Counted from the first letter of the stretch, positions 10,718-22,791 are shown. The stretch is DNA of 64,000 bases from Theocolax elegans (GCA_026168455.1 CM047429.1:33959577-34023576), one strand, 5' to 3'. Notes: generated by a model not told the origin, from the sequence alone. Made by a program: numbers and translations.

Positions 10718-11236
10718 AGATTTAGGAAATTTAAATACTGCAGCTTCTCCTAAACATTTATCCTACTCATCATCAGTACTAATAATACCTCTCGATAAAC
10801 AAGCAGTTTCATACGTATCGTAAACTATACCATTTACAGTTCGGATATCTTCAAATGATTTCGCACCTCGTGCATGTAATAATAATAGTCGTAAGAAAAA
10901 TGTTTCACGTTTATTTGGATTTACAAAATACATTCTACTTATAATAGGTTTATTAAATTGTTTTCTTTTAGTCCATGCTTTAATGTTTTATTAAAAACAT
11001 AATGATAAGGAATTTTAGTATATAGATATTGCGTTGCATTCGCGTCATCTTTATTTAATTTAAACCATGATGTTAATGTTGTATCTATATTTTTATCAAT
11101 TAATGTATTTTGTTGTCCTTCTTGAAAAAATATATATTGTTCATTTTCTTTATGAACAGGTAATCTTATAATAGCATAAGATTGTTCCTATAATTTAAAT
11201 TCCAGGATACGATACATAGCCTCCGGTGCAAATACA

Positions 11237-12207
11237 TACCTAGTACACAAAGGTTGTGATATTTCATCATAATTATATATTTCTTCATTATTTTTATCCA
11301 TATCATCATTAATGGCTTCCATTGTGAATTTTACAAAAGCAATATTAGGACTCTTATGAAAATAATTAAATAAATATTTTATAGCCTTTATTGTATTACA
11401 TGTTAATATAACATTCTAATAATAATAATAAATATGGGTTATATGGCACGACAAAACTATTATCTGCAATTCTATGTTTTGAATATATAATTTAATTATT
11501 ATTATTTCTTCGGCGATAAGAAGGATAGCCATCTGAATTAATATTTGTTCATCATATTGTTTAGGAAACTTTTTTGTGCAGCGTGTTTTATCTTCATTCA
11601 TACATACACTATTTTTATTTTGCATTCCACAAGGACCATGTATCATATTATTTTTACTATATTGTATAATCTAGGATATTTAATTTCATCAGGTATTTCA
11701 ACACTTATAAGAGAATCAATTTGACTAATATCTCGTATTTATCATCATTATGCAACCAAATTAACATGTGCATATGTGGTAATCCTCTTTTATTACATAC
11801 CTAGTACACAAAGGTTGTGATATTTCATCATAATTATATATTTCTTCATTATTTTTATCCATATCATCATTAATGGCTTCCATTGTGAATTTTACAAAAG
11901 CAATATTAGGACTCTTATGAAAATAATTAAATAAATATTTTATAGCCTTTATTGTATTACATGTTAATATAACATTCTAATAATAATAATAAATATGGGT
12001 TATATGGCACGACAAAACTATTATCTGCAATTCTATGTTTTGAATATATAATTTAATTATTATTATTTCTTCGGCGATAAGAAGGATAGCCATCTGAATT
12101 AATATTTGTTCATCATATTGTTTAGGAAACTTTTTTGTGCAGCGTGTTTTATCTTCATTCATACATACACTATTTTTATTTTGCATTCCACAAGGACCAT
12201 GTATCAT
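11237..12207 (-). repeat. 561-bp tandem duplication inside Helitron copy 1
   Basis: The segment starting TACCTAGTACACAAAGG at 11238 recurs at 11799. The 76-codon block at 11416-11646 is repeated with identical translation at 11977-12207, an offset of 561 bp. Near-identity means the duplication is recent or an assembly artefact. Confidence 0.85.
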
Positions 12208-13561
12208 ATTATTTTTTACTATATTGTATAATCTAGGATATTTAATTTCATCAGGTATTTCAACACTTATAAGAGAATCAATTTGACTAATATCTCGTAT
12301 ATGTGCATATGTGGTAATCCTCTTTTTTGAAATTCTATCACATAAACATAACCTTTAACTTCTCCAAAAATACTTTTTTTTAAAAGTTCATTTTTTAAAA
12401 TTTTAACTTTTTGATTAAAAACGCGTGATATTAAATCCGGACGATCTATAGCTGTTTCATATGGTAACAAATTTTCTTAAATTTCTTTCCATGCAGGATT
12501 ACATGTTGTTGTAAGAAATATATCTGGTTTTCCATCAACTTGTAGTTGAGTCATTGAATATAAATAATTTTGTTGTATTGCTCCGGGACTTCCTATATAG
12601 GTTGAAGGTAATATTATCAATCTCCCTATTTTAGAATGTTCAATATTTACTTGGTTATAAACATAATCCATCAATCCTTTATATATTTCAGTTCGTAATT
12701 CTGCTTGATGACTGCGCAAATAGTATAATCGTTATCCTTCAATTCTTGTCCATACGTCAACAATAAATTGTTGTGATATATTTTTTAAATTTAAACAAGG
12801 ATTAAAATCATCAAGTATACTTAATTTAAATGAATAATATTGTAATATTGAAATATTATATTTATTATCTACTTTTAAACATTTCATATTAGGACAGCAT
12901 CCAGAGTCACCAAGAGGAAATATTAACGGATATAACATTGGGTCGAGATGTTTACTGAGAATATTTATTATCTGCGGTTTAGCAGATTTAGGATAAATAC
13001 GAATATCACGGTCAATTGGTGGCTCTCCATCAATTCCTACATATACTGCAGCAACTTCATTGCATGAAGCAAAATATGACTTATTTGTTGTACACTTGTC
13101 ACGAACTAATGACATAACTACTTCACGTGGTGTAACGTTATTTCTTTGTGCTCTATTAATCTCTTCTTTTTCTATTTGATACATAATTTTGTATGCTTTT
13201 GCATAAGGATTATGTGTTGTTAGAAACTACATAATTCATTTGAACAATTTATATCAGGTATATCTATTTTATAATCTTTCGCTCTAAATTTATTTGCTAT
13301 TTCATTGTCGATTATATATAATTGCCCATATTTTGGAAATTCATTTTTATTTGGATGTAATGCATATGCATTATGGTATACTTGACCACATATTTTTAAT
13401 AATTGTACAATTTTATTATTCAAACTTCCAAAAAGTTTAAATCAATGGTGTTTTCAAAAAAATCTATATTTGCAATTAAACCTATTTATGATTTTATATC
13501 ATTCGTATTATATTCTAATTCTGTGATTGCTTTTCTTTTAATTTGCTTTAATTTCTTATTT

Positions 13562-14100
13562 TCATTTTGTGATGTTTTTAATTCTATTGTCCTTCATTTT
13601 TATTTCATTTGTTGTTTCGGTTCTATCCGCTCTTTTTCTTTCAGCTTCCTTTATTTTCATTTCATTCGTCAATTCTACTCTATTCGCTATTTTTCTTTCA
13701 GCTTCCTTTATTTTCATTTCACTCGTCATTTCAGCTCTTTCCGCTCTTTTTCTGTTAGCTTCCTTTATTTTCATTTCATTTGTCGTTCCTGCTCTATTCA
13801 CTTTTTTTCTTTTAGCTTTCTTTATTTTCATTTCATTGGTTATTTTTTCTCTATACTTTTGTTTTCTTTCTGCTTTCTTTATTTTCATTTCACTCGTCAT
13901 TTTTGTTCTATACGCTTTTTTTCTTTCTGCTTCCTTTATTTTCATTTCAGTTGTCATTTTAACTCTTTTTTTCTTTCCGCTTCCTTTATCTTCATTTCAT
14001 TTGTTATTTTTTCTCTTTCTGCTTCCTTTGAATTTGATAATATTTTAATATGTTTTAATTCGTCAAGTTCTTTTACATCAATATCATGTTGATAAATTTT
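13562..14100 (-). repeat. 19-residue coding repeats, N-terminus of Helitron copy 1
   Basis: About nine 57-bp units on the minus strand, each encoding a variant of MTNEMKIKEAERKRADRAE, highly charged and probably helical. The + strand shadow gives F/S/H-rich ORFs that are not genes. Confidence 0.8.
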
Positions 14101-15547
14101 TGATGATTCATTAGATTTGCGTTTTCATTGCACTTTAGTAAATTCAATATTTGAGTTAAGTTTATTGTGAATTGTTTTTGAGTTAATTATATTTACATCA
14201 TTTGTCATATTTCTATAGATACATTTTTTTAAAATTCATTTACTAAATAATATCCATTTCATTATCGACTGAATTATTAATAATAGGTACGTGATATATT
14301 GATTGCAGTAGGTTATTATACATTGTATTGTCATTGGTATTTTCGACTTTTTTCAAAAAATCTCTTCGTAATGCTCTTCTAATTGCTTCAAATTGTACGT
14401 GTGAATATTTTCAAAATTTTTTATCTCTAAATAATCAAGATTTTGGGCAAACACAGGGATCTATTTTATACCTAATCATTACCGACGAAGTATGATAATT
14501 AGTTAACGATTAATATAAAGTTAATTATTTTCAAAAATTCACTCTGTAAAGCTATTCTACTGTATTCTATTTCCTTTCAACATTATTTTTGAATTTTTTC
14601 AAATTTGTAATATTACTAGCTTTTAAAATTTTTGGGTTCTGATAGGTAGGGTCTCTTTATTTTCATTTCATTTGTCGTTCCTGCTCTATTCACTTTTTTC
14701 TTTTAGCTTTCTTTATTTTCATTTCATTGGTTATTTTTTCTCTATACTTTTGTTTTCTTTCTGCTTTCTTTATTTTCATTTCACTCGTCATTTTTGTTCT
14801 ATACGCTTTTTTTCTTTCTGCTTCCTTTATTTTCATTTCAGTTGTCATTTTAACTCTTTTTTTCTTTCCGCTTCCTTTATCTTCATTTCATTTGTTATTT
14901 TTTCTCTTTCTGCTTCCTTTGAATTTGATAATATTTTAATATGTTTTAATTCGTCAAGTTCTTTTACATCAATATCATGTTGATAAATTTTTGATGATTC
15001 ATTAGATTTGCGTTTTCATTGCACTTTAGTAAATTCAATATTTGAGTTAAGTTTATTGTGAATTGTTTTTGAGTTAATTATATTTACATCATTTGTCATA
15101 TTTCTATAGATACATTTTTTTAAAATTCATTTACTAAATTAATATCCATTTCATTATCGACTGAATTATTAATAATAGGTACGTGATATATTGATTGCAG
15201 TAGGTTATTATACATTGTATTGTCATTGGTATTTTCGACTTTTTTCAAAAAATCTCTTCGTAATGCTCTTCTAATTGCTTCAAATTGTACGTGTGAATAT
15301 TTTCAAAATTTTTTATCTCTAAATAATCAAGATTTTGGGCAAACACAGGGATCTATTTTATACCTAATCATTACCGACGAAGTATGATAATTAGTTAACG
15401 ATTAATATAAAGTTAATTATTTTCAAAAATTCACTCTGTAAAGCTATTCTACTGTATTCTATTTCCTTTCAACATTATTTTTGAATTTTTTCAAATTTGT
15501 AATATTACTAGCTTTTAAAATTTTTGGGTTCTGATAGGTAGGGTCTC
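13767..15547 (-). repeat. about 890-bp tandem duplication of Helitron N-terminus and upstream DNA
   Basis: The unit from about 13767 to 14656 is repeated at 14657-15547. Both units contain the ATG region (14208 and 15099) and both end with GGGTTCTGATAGGTAGGGTC. Only single-base indels separate them by eye. Confidence 0.85.
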
Positions 15548-15772
15548 TGTAATTTCGTCTCATATGTTGCCAAAGTATTCACACCAGGAAAAAGGAATAA
15601 ATTTTGTTTTCCGAAACGCATATTACGGCTTAATAACATATTCATCGCAACAATTCTTGTGGAATAAAATTTTTCAAATCAACTTAATTATTTTAATTAT
15701 TTTAATTTTAATTATTTTAATTATTGTACGACATTATTAAATGAATACAAAACTAGATCAGTTTAATCAATA

Positions 15773-15805
15773 CTAGCCAAATTGCTCGCTTCGCTCGCAG
15801 TTAAG
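15773..15805 (-). mobile_element. Helitron 3' terminus, minus orientation
   Basis: CTAG at 15773-15776 preceded by A, followed by a GC palindrome GCTCGCTTCGCTCGC. On the minus strand this reads hairpin, then CTAG, then T, the Helitron 3' signature. The hairpin class is the same as at 61247. Confidence 0.6.
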
Positions 15806-16047
15806 TATTATTGTTAACATAATATTTTTTTTCCATCAATTTACAATATAATGTAATATTCAAAAAATTATTTTTTAAAAAATATTTAGTAAAATAATTT
15901 ATAGTACTAGTAATTAAATAAATATTACAATTATATAATTTGTTGGGATAAATCCGTAATAATTAATAAAAGAATGATCATTTTTACTATTTATATCAAG
16001 AACAATTTTTGTTATTCTCAATAATTAATTCTTATCATATTATTTAC

Positions 16048-16175
16048 ATTAGAGGCATTTCATGTGAAATCAGCAGATGAAAATTTTAAAATTATTGATA
16101 TTCTACTAAACAACTCCTCTTTGAACCTAGAATATGTAAAAAAATTTTTAAATGCTTTACTTAGATAGGAAAAAA
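16048..16175 (+). repeat. left arm of a 5-kb spaced inverted repeat
   Basis: About 125 bp matching the reverse complement of 21065-21188 with few differences. Shared landmarks are CCATGTGAAATCAGCAGAT-like and CTTTGAACCTAGAATATG. It could be two opposed copies of one repeat or the ends of a large element. Confidence 0.65.
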
Positions 16176-16212
16176 GGATAGGAAAATTTCAATTATAACC
16201 ATTAATTGAATA

Positions 16213-16255
16213 CTAGCAACAATTCCTCGGTCGCTAACGCTCCCTCGGTCGAAAT
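16213..16255 (-). mobile_element. Helitron 3' terminus, minus orientation
   Basis: CTAG at 16213-16216 preceded by A, then the palindrome CCTCGGTCGCTAACGCTCCC followed by TCGG. The same hairpin class marks the Helitron at 41195. Confidence 0.65.
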
Positions 16256-17330
16256 TACACTAAATATATACTTATTTTTTATATTTTTTTTAAATTTATA
16301 ATTTTACAATTTAATTGAATAAAAATTAAAATATAATATAATGTGTAATTAATTAACCTAGTATTCAGTTACAAACAATTTTTTTTAGTCAATAAAATAA
16401 AAATAACAGTGTATTATATTTGCAACATTGTATATACTTATTTAATCTTAGTCTATTACACAAGAGTTTATAGATACTGAACATATTTCTACATAATACT
16501 GAAACAATTAAAAATAATTAAAATAAACGACATGATAAAACTTACACTGGAGTAAGGAATTTTAACTTTTATTTTTAATACGTAGTAACACATATATCAT
16601 TACATACAATACTTCCACACTATTCCTGTAAGAAACTACATCAATCTAGTAACAAATGTATTATTCTTCTACCAGAATAATATTTTCAACAACAAAAATT
16701 AGAATATAAAATTATTCTTTCACCATTTTACATATATTTCATGCTTTTTCGTGATGTTTCACGGAAAGGAGATGAAGAATTGAAAATTTCATACAAAATT
16801 ACTAAACTCAGCTAATGCATTGTATGTATTCAATTATTCTTTCAAACAAATAATTATACATAATAATTGAATTTATAAAAATTTTTTTCAGATTAAAATT
16901 CTGGCTTAAAGATTTATTTTCACATTATATTAATTTTGTTTTATTTTCAAAAATCTTTTATAAAAAAGAATTTTAGTAATTGCAACCAAAAAATATAAAT
17001 GAAATTATACAATTACAATAATAAAAAATTGAATATTAATTATAAAAGTTATTTTAATATTACATTTGGTATTACATTAAAAAATGAAAGAAAAATACTA
17101 TTTTAAATTTTTTAACCACCTTCCTCACGCATTTTACACCTTAGAAATAAATGGTGACGAAAAATGTTTGTAAAAAAAAATCTATATAAATGTAATAAAA
17201 AAAATAAAACGTATCGTCAATTAAAATATGTATTACATTAAATTATATATATTATATTATATATGTTATCAAAATTTATTAGAGTAATAGTACTGTTTTT
17301 GTCAATGTTCGTATTACTGTGACCACTTTT
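16256..17330. other. AT-rich DNA, no gene
   Basis: Long A/T-rich stretch without coding signal. Its last part (about 17148-17330) is repeated in diverged form at about 18010-18205, sharing GTATTACTGTGACCACTTT. Confidence 0.5.
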
Positions 17331-17860
17331 TTTTACCGAAAACCCCTATAAAATATTTTTGAAATTTTTCTACTAAACCCCCCTCTTACCCCCTACCGCT
17401 CAATCATTACATGGGGGATAAAGTAAGACTGGTTGTCATATTCAATGTTGACCCTTCCTCCCACCTTCCTTCATCTTTAAAATAGGAGATAAAAAAGAGT
17501 GGTTGTCATATTGTTATTCACCTGTACCGAAACCCCTAAATTCTTTTTGGAAGTTTTCTAATTTTATTTCCCCCCTCTCCCTTTTGCCCCTCCTCCATCT
17601 AGCAATAAACGGAGGATAAATGAAGAGTGATTATCATATTGCTATTCACCGTAACCAAAAACCTCATCTTAGTTTTTTTAGAATAAAAAAGAGTGGTCGT
17701 CATATTCTAATTCATATATATCGATAACCCCTATAAAATATTTAAAACATTTTCTAATTTTACAGCCCCCCTCATGACTCCTCCTGCACCTATCATTACA
17801 TGTGAGATAAATGATGAGTGGTTGTCGTATTCAGCGTTAGCCCTTCCACTCCACACATAC
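17331..17860. repeat. degenerate tandem repeat, roughly 100-120 bp unit
   Basis: About five diverged units share GGAGATAAA, AAGAGTGGTTGTCATATT and an ACCCCTATAAA phrase, separated by C-rich stretches. No coding content is seen. Confidence 0.55.
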
Positions 17861-17912
17861 GTTTAATTCTTGTAACTTTTGGGATACCGGACACCGGAGA
17901 ACGGACGAATTT

Positions 17913-17948
<36 letters not shown>

Positions 17949-18340
17949 ATAATAAATCAAAAATAAAATTTTAATTTTTTTATCCACCTTTCTCACTCAT
18001 TTTACACCTATGTAATAGACTATGATGAAAAATGTGTAAAAACGTATATTTAAATGTGATAAAGAAACATAACGAATCATCAAATCAAATATATATTACA
18101 TTAAAATTAAAATATATTATTAAAGTTATTAAAACTTATTAGACTGACAGTACTGCTTCATTCTATGCTAGTATTACTGTGACCACTTTATTTTTACATT
18201 ATTCAAGTATGTTGTGACTATTATTTATTATTAATTACTTATATGTATTGGAATGTTCCTAATATAATAATTTAATTTGGTACAAAAATATACAAAAATT
18301 GGAGTACTGACAAAAGTGCTTATACACTGTTTTAATATTT
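17861..18340. other. AT-rich spacer with TA microsatellite
   Basis: Contains GGACACCGGAGAACGG at about 17887 (also present at 20049 across the satellite) and a (TA)n tract at 17914-17946. The diverged copy of 17148-17330 follows. No gene is seen. Confidence 0.5.
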
Positions 18341-19982
18341 TATCCCGTAAATAGTTGGGTTATCCCGGAATACCTCAGCGATTCACGAATATCCAGGGAA
18401 CTCCCGTAATTAGTGGAGTTAATTCATGAAATATTCAGGAAATCCCGTAATTGGTGGAATTATTCCGGAACACCCCAGAAATTCCCGAAATATCCAGAAA
18501 ATCCTGTAATTAGTAGAGTTATCCCGAAATAACTCACAAATTCCCGAAATATCCAGGAAATCCCAAAATTAGTGAAGTTATCCCGGCATATCTCACAAAT
18601 TCCCGAAATATCGAAGAAATCCCGTAATTAGTGAATTATCCCGAAATAACTCACAAATTCTCGAAATATCCAAGAAATCCCGTAATTAGTGAAGTTATCC
18701 CGGAATACTTCAAAAATTCCCGAAATATCGAGGAAATCCCGTAATTCGTGAAGTATCCCGAAATAACTAACAAATTCTCGAAATATGCCGGAAATCGCAA
18801 AATTAATGAAGTTATCCCGGCATACCTCAGAAATTCCCGAAATATTAAGAAAATCTCGAAATTGGTGGAGTTATCCCGGAATACATCAAAAATTCCCGAA
18901 ATACCGCAGAAAATCCCGAAATACCATAGAAAATCTTCAAACAACCAGAAAATCCCGAAATTAGGGAATTTATCCCGAAATACCACAGAAAATCCCGAAA
19001 TATCCAGGAAATCCCGAAATTGGTGGATTATCCCGGAATACCGCAGAAAATACCGAACATCCAGAAAATACCGAACATCCAGAAAATCCCGAAACATCCA
19101 GGAAATCCCGAAAGTGGTGGATTTACCCCGGGATACCACAAAAAATCCCGAAACATCCTGAAAATCCAGAAATTAGGGAATTTATCCCGGAATACCACAA
19201 ACAATCCCGAAACATCCAGGAAATTTCGAAAGTGGTGGAGTTATCCCGGAATACGTCAGAAAATCCCCAAACATCCTGAAAATCCCGAAATTGTTGGAGT
19301 TATTCCGGAACACGTCAGAAAATATCAAAACATCCAGGAAATCCCGAAATTGGTGGAGTTATCCCGAAATACCACAGAAAAACCCGAGACTTGCAGGAAA
19401 TCCCGAAATTGGTGGAGTTATCCCGGAATACTTAAGAAAATCCCGAAACATCCAGGAAAACCCGAAAGTGGTGGATTTACCCCGGGATACCACAAAAAAT
19501 CCCGAAACATCCTGAAAATCCAGAAATTAGGGAATTTATCCCGGAATACCACAAACAATCCCGAAACATCCAGGAAATTCCGAAAGTGGTGGAGTTATCC
19601 CGGAATACGTCAGAAAATCCCTAAACATCCTGAAAATCCCGAAATTGTTGGAGTTATCCCGGAACACGGCAGAAAATATCAAAACATCCAGGAAATCTCG
19701 AAATTGGTGGAGTTATCCCGAAATACCACAGAAAAACCCGAGACTTGCAGGAAATCCCGAAATTGGTGGAGTTATCCCGGAATACTTAAGAAAATCCCGA
19801 AACATCCAGGAAAACCCTAAATTAGTGAAGATTTTCCGGCATATCTAAGAAATTACCGAATTATTTAGAAAATCCCGTAATTGGTGGAGTTATCCCGGAA
19901 TACCTCAAAAATTCCCGAAATATCCAGGAAATCCCGTATTTAGTGAAGTTATCCCGAAATAATTCAGAAATTCCCGAAATAT
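18341..19982. repeat. satellite array, 59-bp unit, with 354-bp higher-order repeat
   Basis: About 28 units with the recurring phrases TTATCCCGGAATACC and AATCCCGAAA. Units 19121 onward recur 354 bp later (19475 onward), exactly six units, almost identically, so recent expansion acted on six-unit blocks. Long open frames here, such as 19020-19820, are translations of the repeat and not genes. Confidence 0.9.
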
Positions 19983-20087
19983 CAGCGTTAACCCTTCCAC
20001 TCCACACATACTCTTAATTCTTACAACAGGAGACCGGACACCGCCGCGGGACACCGGAGAACGGATTAATTTTAATATAATATATAG

Positions 20088-20890
20088 ATTACTGCACTTT
20101 TACTGACCTTAAGTCACTAAAAAGTCATATACATTGATTTTTAACATTGTTCGACACAATTGATAATACTGAAAAAAATCACATATACATCTAATTACAT
20201 GTACTTTGTGTGTACCAAACCGCTTAGTGGCATAATTAATAGGATAAAAGATGTACACTTTTTTCTGTAAAGCTAACTGCAAAAATAAAAAAGTTTAACA
20301 TTCAATTGTCGATTAACATGAACTTTTTTAATTCAAGATAATTAATAATTTTTAAAATATTGGCAGATTCTTCTTTTCATTTGCAACAAAAAATATCTCT
20401 ATAAATTTTCTCCTGAGATTAATAGTTTTAGAGAAAAAATTTCATATATAAGTATGATACGAATATTCGAGTGAATATCTTTATACGAATGTTTTTATTA
20501 TACCAATAGCTTTATGAAATTTTTTTCTCTAAAACTATTACTCTCAGGGGAAAATCTGTATAGTAATTTGTTGTTGCAAATGAAAAGCAGAATCTACCAG
20601 TATTTGTAAAATTATTAATTATCTTGAATTAAAAATGTTCATGTTCATCGGCAACTGACACCCATGTTTAACTATTTTATTTTTGCTGTTAGCTTTACAG
20701 AAAAAAGTGTATATCTTTAATCCTATTAATTATACCCCTAAGCGGTTTGTTTGTTTGTTTGGCACACACAAAGTATATGTAATTAGATGTATCTGTGATT
20801 TTTTTTCAATAATATCAATTCTGCCGAACTATGTCAAATATTAAACTATATGATTTTTTAGTTACTGAAGGTTAGTAAAAGTGCAGTAAT
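20088..20890. mobile_element. 803-bp fold-back (long inverted repeat) element
   Basis: Its ends are ATTACTGCACTTTTACTGAC and the inverse (TTAGTAAAAGTGCAGTAAT at the right), and similarity continues inward over most of each half. A TA dinucleotide at both ends would suit a Tc1/mariner-type target. No coding capacity is seen. Confidence 0.75.
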
Positions 20891-21221
20891 ATGCAATTAA
20901 TGGTTATAATTAAAATTATATTAAAATCTTGATGTAATTTCCAGTCTTAAAGGTGTCTATCTTTTTTTTTGTAGGATGCATATATTTTGAGTTATAAAGT
21001 CATGAAAATTGGTTATATAAGTGGAAAACATCAAAATATGTATTTTTTGTTATTAATAACTTTTTTCCTATCTAAGTAAAGCATCTAAAAATTTTTTTAC
21101 ATATTCTAGGTTCAAAGAGGAGTTGTTTAGAAGAATATCAATAATTTTAAAATTTTTATCTGCTGATTTCACATGGAATGTCCCATTAATACCTGATAAA
21201 CTGTGTATAATTCAAAATAGA
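20891..21221. other. AT-rich DNA with inverted-repeat arm
   Basis: No gene is seen. The segment 21065-21188 is the reverse-complement partner of 16048-16175. Confidence 0.5.
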
Positions 21222-21223
21222 TT

Positions 21224-21677
21224 TTTTTTTTTTTTTTTTTTTTTTATGTTATTTAACGTCGCTCTATTTATGCTGCCAGGGCTAATCAGCGACGGAGGTG
21301 AACGGTGTGTCTGTAAACAAAGCACATGTAGTTGAAACAGTGGTGCTTGTGTCCATCGGAAGATATCATCGGTCACTGTAATTAGTCTAATAATTACAGT
21401 TTCCTGTCCTCCCGATGGAACCACTGCGATCCTCTTTACATCTTCGCGTCCCTAACGTTCCCTATAGTTCAGATGCCCGTGCCTCTTATGCACTGAAAAA
21501 TGCACGAAACGCACGTGCACCTGAACTGGCGTCACATTATAGTGACACGCCGAGCCACTGAGTCGCGGTGTTCGAAAAATGCACATGAAAAAAATTTTCA
21601 GAGGTACACGTCTGGGATCGAACCCACGACCCTCGGTGTGAGAGTCGGGAGTTCTACCCATGAGCCACCGCGGCTCC
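21224..21677 (-). mobile_element. tRNA-derived SINE with poly(A) and target duplication
   Basis: The head on the minus strand has Pol III box A-like GGTGGCTCATGGGTAGAA and box B GGGTTCGATCCC, as in tRNA-derived SINEs. A unique body of about 370 bp follows, and the tail is 24 T on the + strand (21222-21245). The 9-bp direct repeat AAATAGATT flanks it (21215-21223 and 21678-21686). It is complete and apparently young. The tRNA cloverleaf is not functional. Confidence 0.82.
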
Positions 21678-21686
21678 AAATAGATT

Positions 21687-22084
21687 GATTCATATTAATA
21701 AATTATTAATTATAACATTCTAATTAGAATTTAAAATACCACATGTACTAGGATGACAGATATTAGAAGTTCAAATAGATATAACGATTTGTTTTTACAA
21801 TTTTTGATATATTGTTTATATATATATATCCCCATTAAAAAATCTCACTGGAGATCTCAAATCAAATCCCAGGTAAGATTTCATACCAAAAACTCATTTC
21901 AGCAATTTTTCGTTCATTACACGTTTTAAACCTTCTTCTGTTGATTGATTACTTTTTTTAAAGCATTAAAACTTTGAAAAAAAAGTTGAACTTTTCAAAC
22001 ATTTTCGAAATTTCAATGAAAAAAAACAGCTACAGCCCTTCTCTCTCTCTATTTTTCATTCTCTCTCTCTCATTCTCTCTCTCA
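21687..22084. other. AT-rich DNA ending in a CT microsatellite
   Basis: No gene is seen. CT repeats at 22038-22085 lie immediately before the truncated LINE. Confidence 0.5.
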
Positions 22085-22791
22085 TTCCCTCTGAGAAACT
22101 CTCTTTCGGACCCATTACAGACTGGTTTCAGACCTTACAGCTCAACGGAGACAGCCTTGTTGAGGTTAACTGAGGATATTAGGATCGGGATCGATAATAA
22201 ATTGGTGACTCTACTCCAGCTGTTTGACTTCAGCAAGGCCTTTGACACAATCTCTCAAATGCAGAAGTACCACAGGGATCAGTCCTGGGACCGTTTCTGT
22301 TTTGTTTATACATTAGTGACTTACACGAGTTGCTGGTTTCTGCGGGGGTCAAATATATTTTGTACGCAGATGATCTGCAGATTTATATTCAGGTTCCTTA
22401 TCATGACATTGATGGGGGGATAGCGAGGCTTCAGAGGGTCGCTCAGGACTCGTCTGCATGGGCTGCGGGCGCCTCACTTAAGCTCAACAGCTCTAAAACT
22501 CAAGCAATTTTATTTGGATGTCGCAAATATTGTGCGAAATTTTACAAAGAAGACAAGCCATACTTTGAGCTGGGTGATGGTGTGCGCATCCGTTTTGTGG
22601 ATAATGTTCTGAGTCTTGGAATAATTCTAGACTCTCAACTTACTTGGAAAAATCATTTGGATAGTGTTGCGAAGAAGGTTAATAAGACTTTATATAGTCT
22701 GCGCTTTTTTAGAAAATACACTAACGAAACCCTTCGTAAACGACTTGCTGAGACCTTGTTGTTCCCACATCTGGATTATTGTTCTGTGGTT
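22085..22791 (+). pseudogene. jockey/CR1-like LINE reverse transcriptase, first part
   Basis: 5'-truncated LINE. It starts within RT (QTGFRPYSSTETALLRLTED, then [11 protein letters not shown]). About 60 residues are missing and the frame shifts. It resumes with VPQGSVLGP, the catalytic YADDLQIY near 22360, [12 protein letters not shown] and [10 protein letters not shown]. The Penelope element interrupts it at 22791, and the frame continues at 25009. Translation runs on the + strand. It is inactive because of truncation, deletion and insertions. Confidence 0.85.

Larger units (their letters stand above)
9493..14208 (-). pseudogene. Helitron Rep/helicase gene, decayed copy 1
   Basis: A minus-strand relative of the gene at 53734-59262, closely similar over most of its length. 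From the N-terminus it shows an ATG at 14208 and a TGA after about 27 codons, 19-residue repeats (13562-13957), and Rep-region pieces (13423-12267) with the HUH motif GLPHMH near 12310. After a tandemly duplicated stretch comes the Pif1-type helicase (10717-9881) with GPGGSGKS and WDEISM. It ends abruptly at 9493 where the Helitron 3' end abuts, so the helicase C-terminus is lost. Compared with the other copy it lacks about 250 bp encoding the N-terminal CxxC zinc finger. Many stops and frameshifts are present. Confidence 0.88.
15548..16212. other. AT-rich DNA between Helitron pieces
   Basis: No gene is seen. It contains the Helitron terminus at 15773 and, at 16048-16175, one arm of an inverted repeat whose partner is at 21065-21188. 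The 15548-15690 segment is the 5' flank of Helitron copy 1. Confidence 0.5.

Noticed and set aside
13403..14983. + strand ORFs rich in F, S, H and I
   Set aside because: Shadows of the minus-strand 19-residue coding repeat of Helitron copy 1.
18651..19848. Long ORFs in the 59-bp satellite
   Set aside because: 59 is not a multiple of 3, so open frames arise by repeat phase and match nothing recognisable.
18341..19982. CRISPR-like repeat/spacer array
   Set aside because: Eukaryotic context, contiguous degenerate tandem units and no constant repeat with unique spacers.
21600..21680. Functional tRNA gene
   Set aside because: It is the head of a SINE with a long body, A tail and target duplication.
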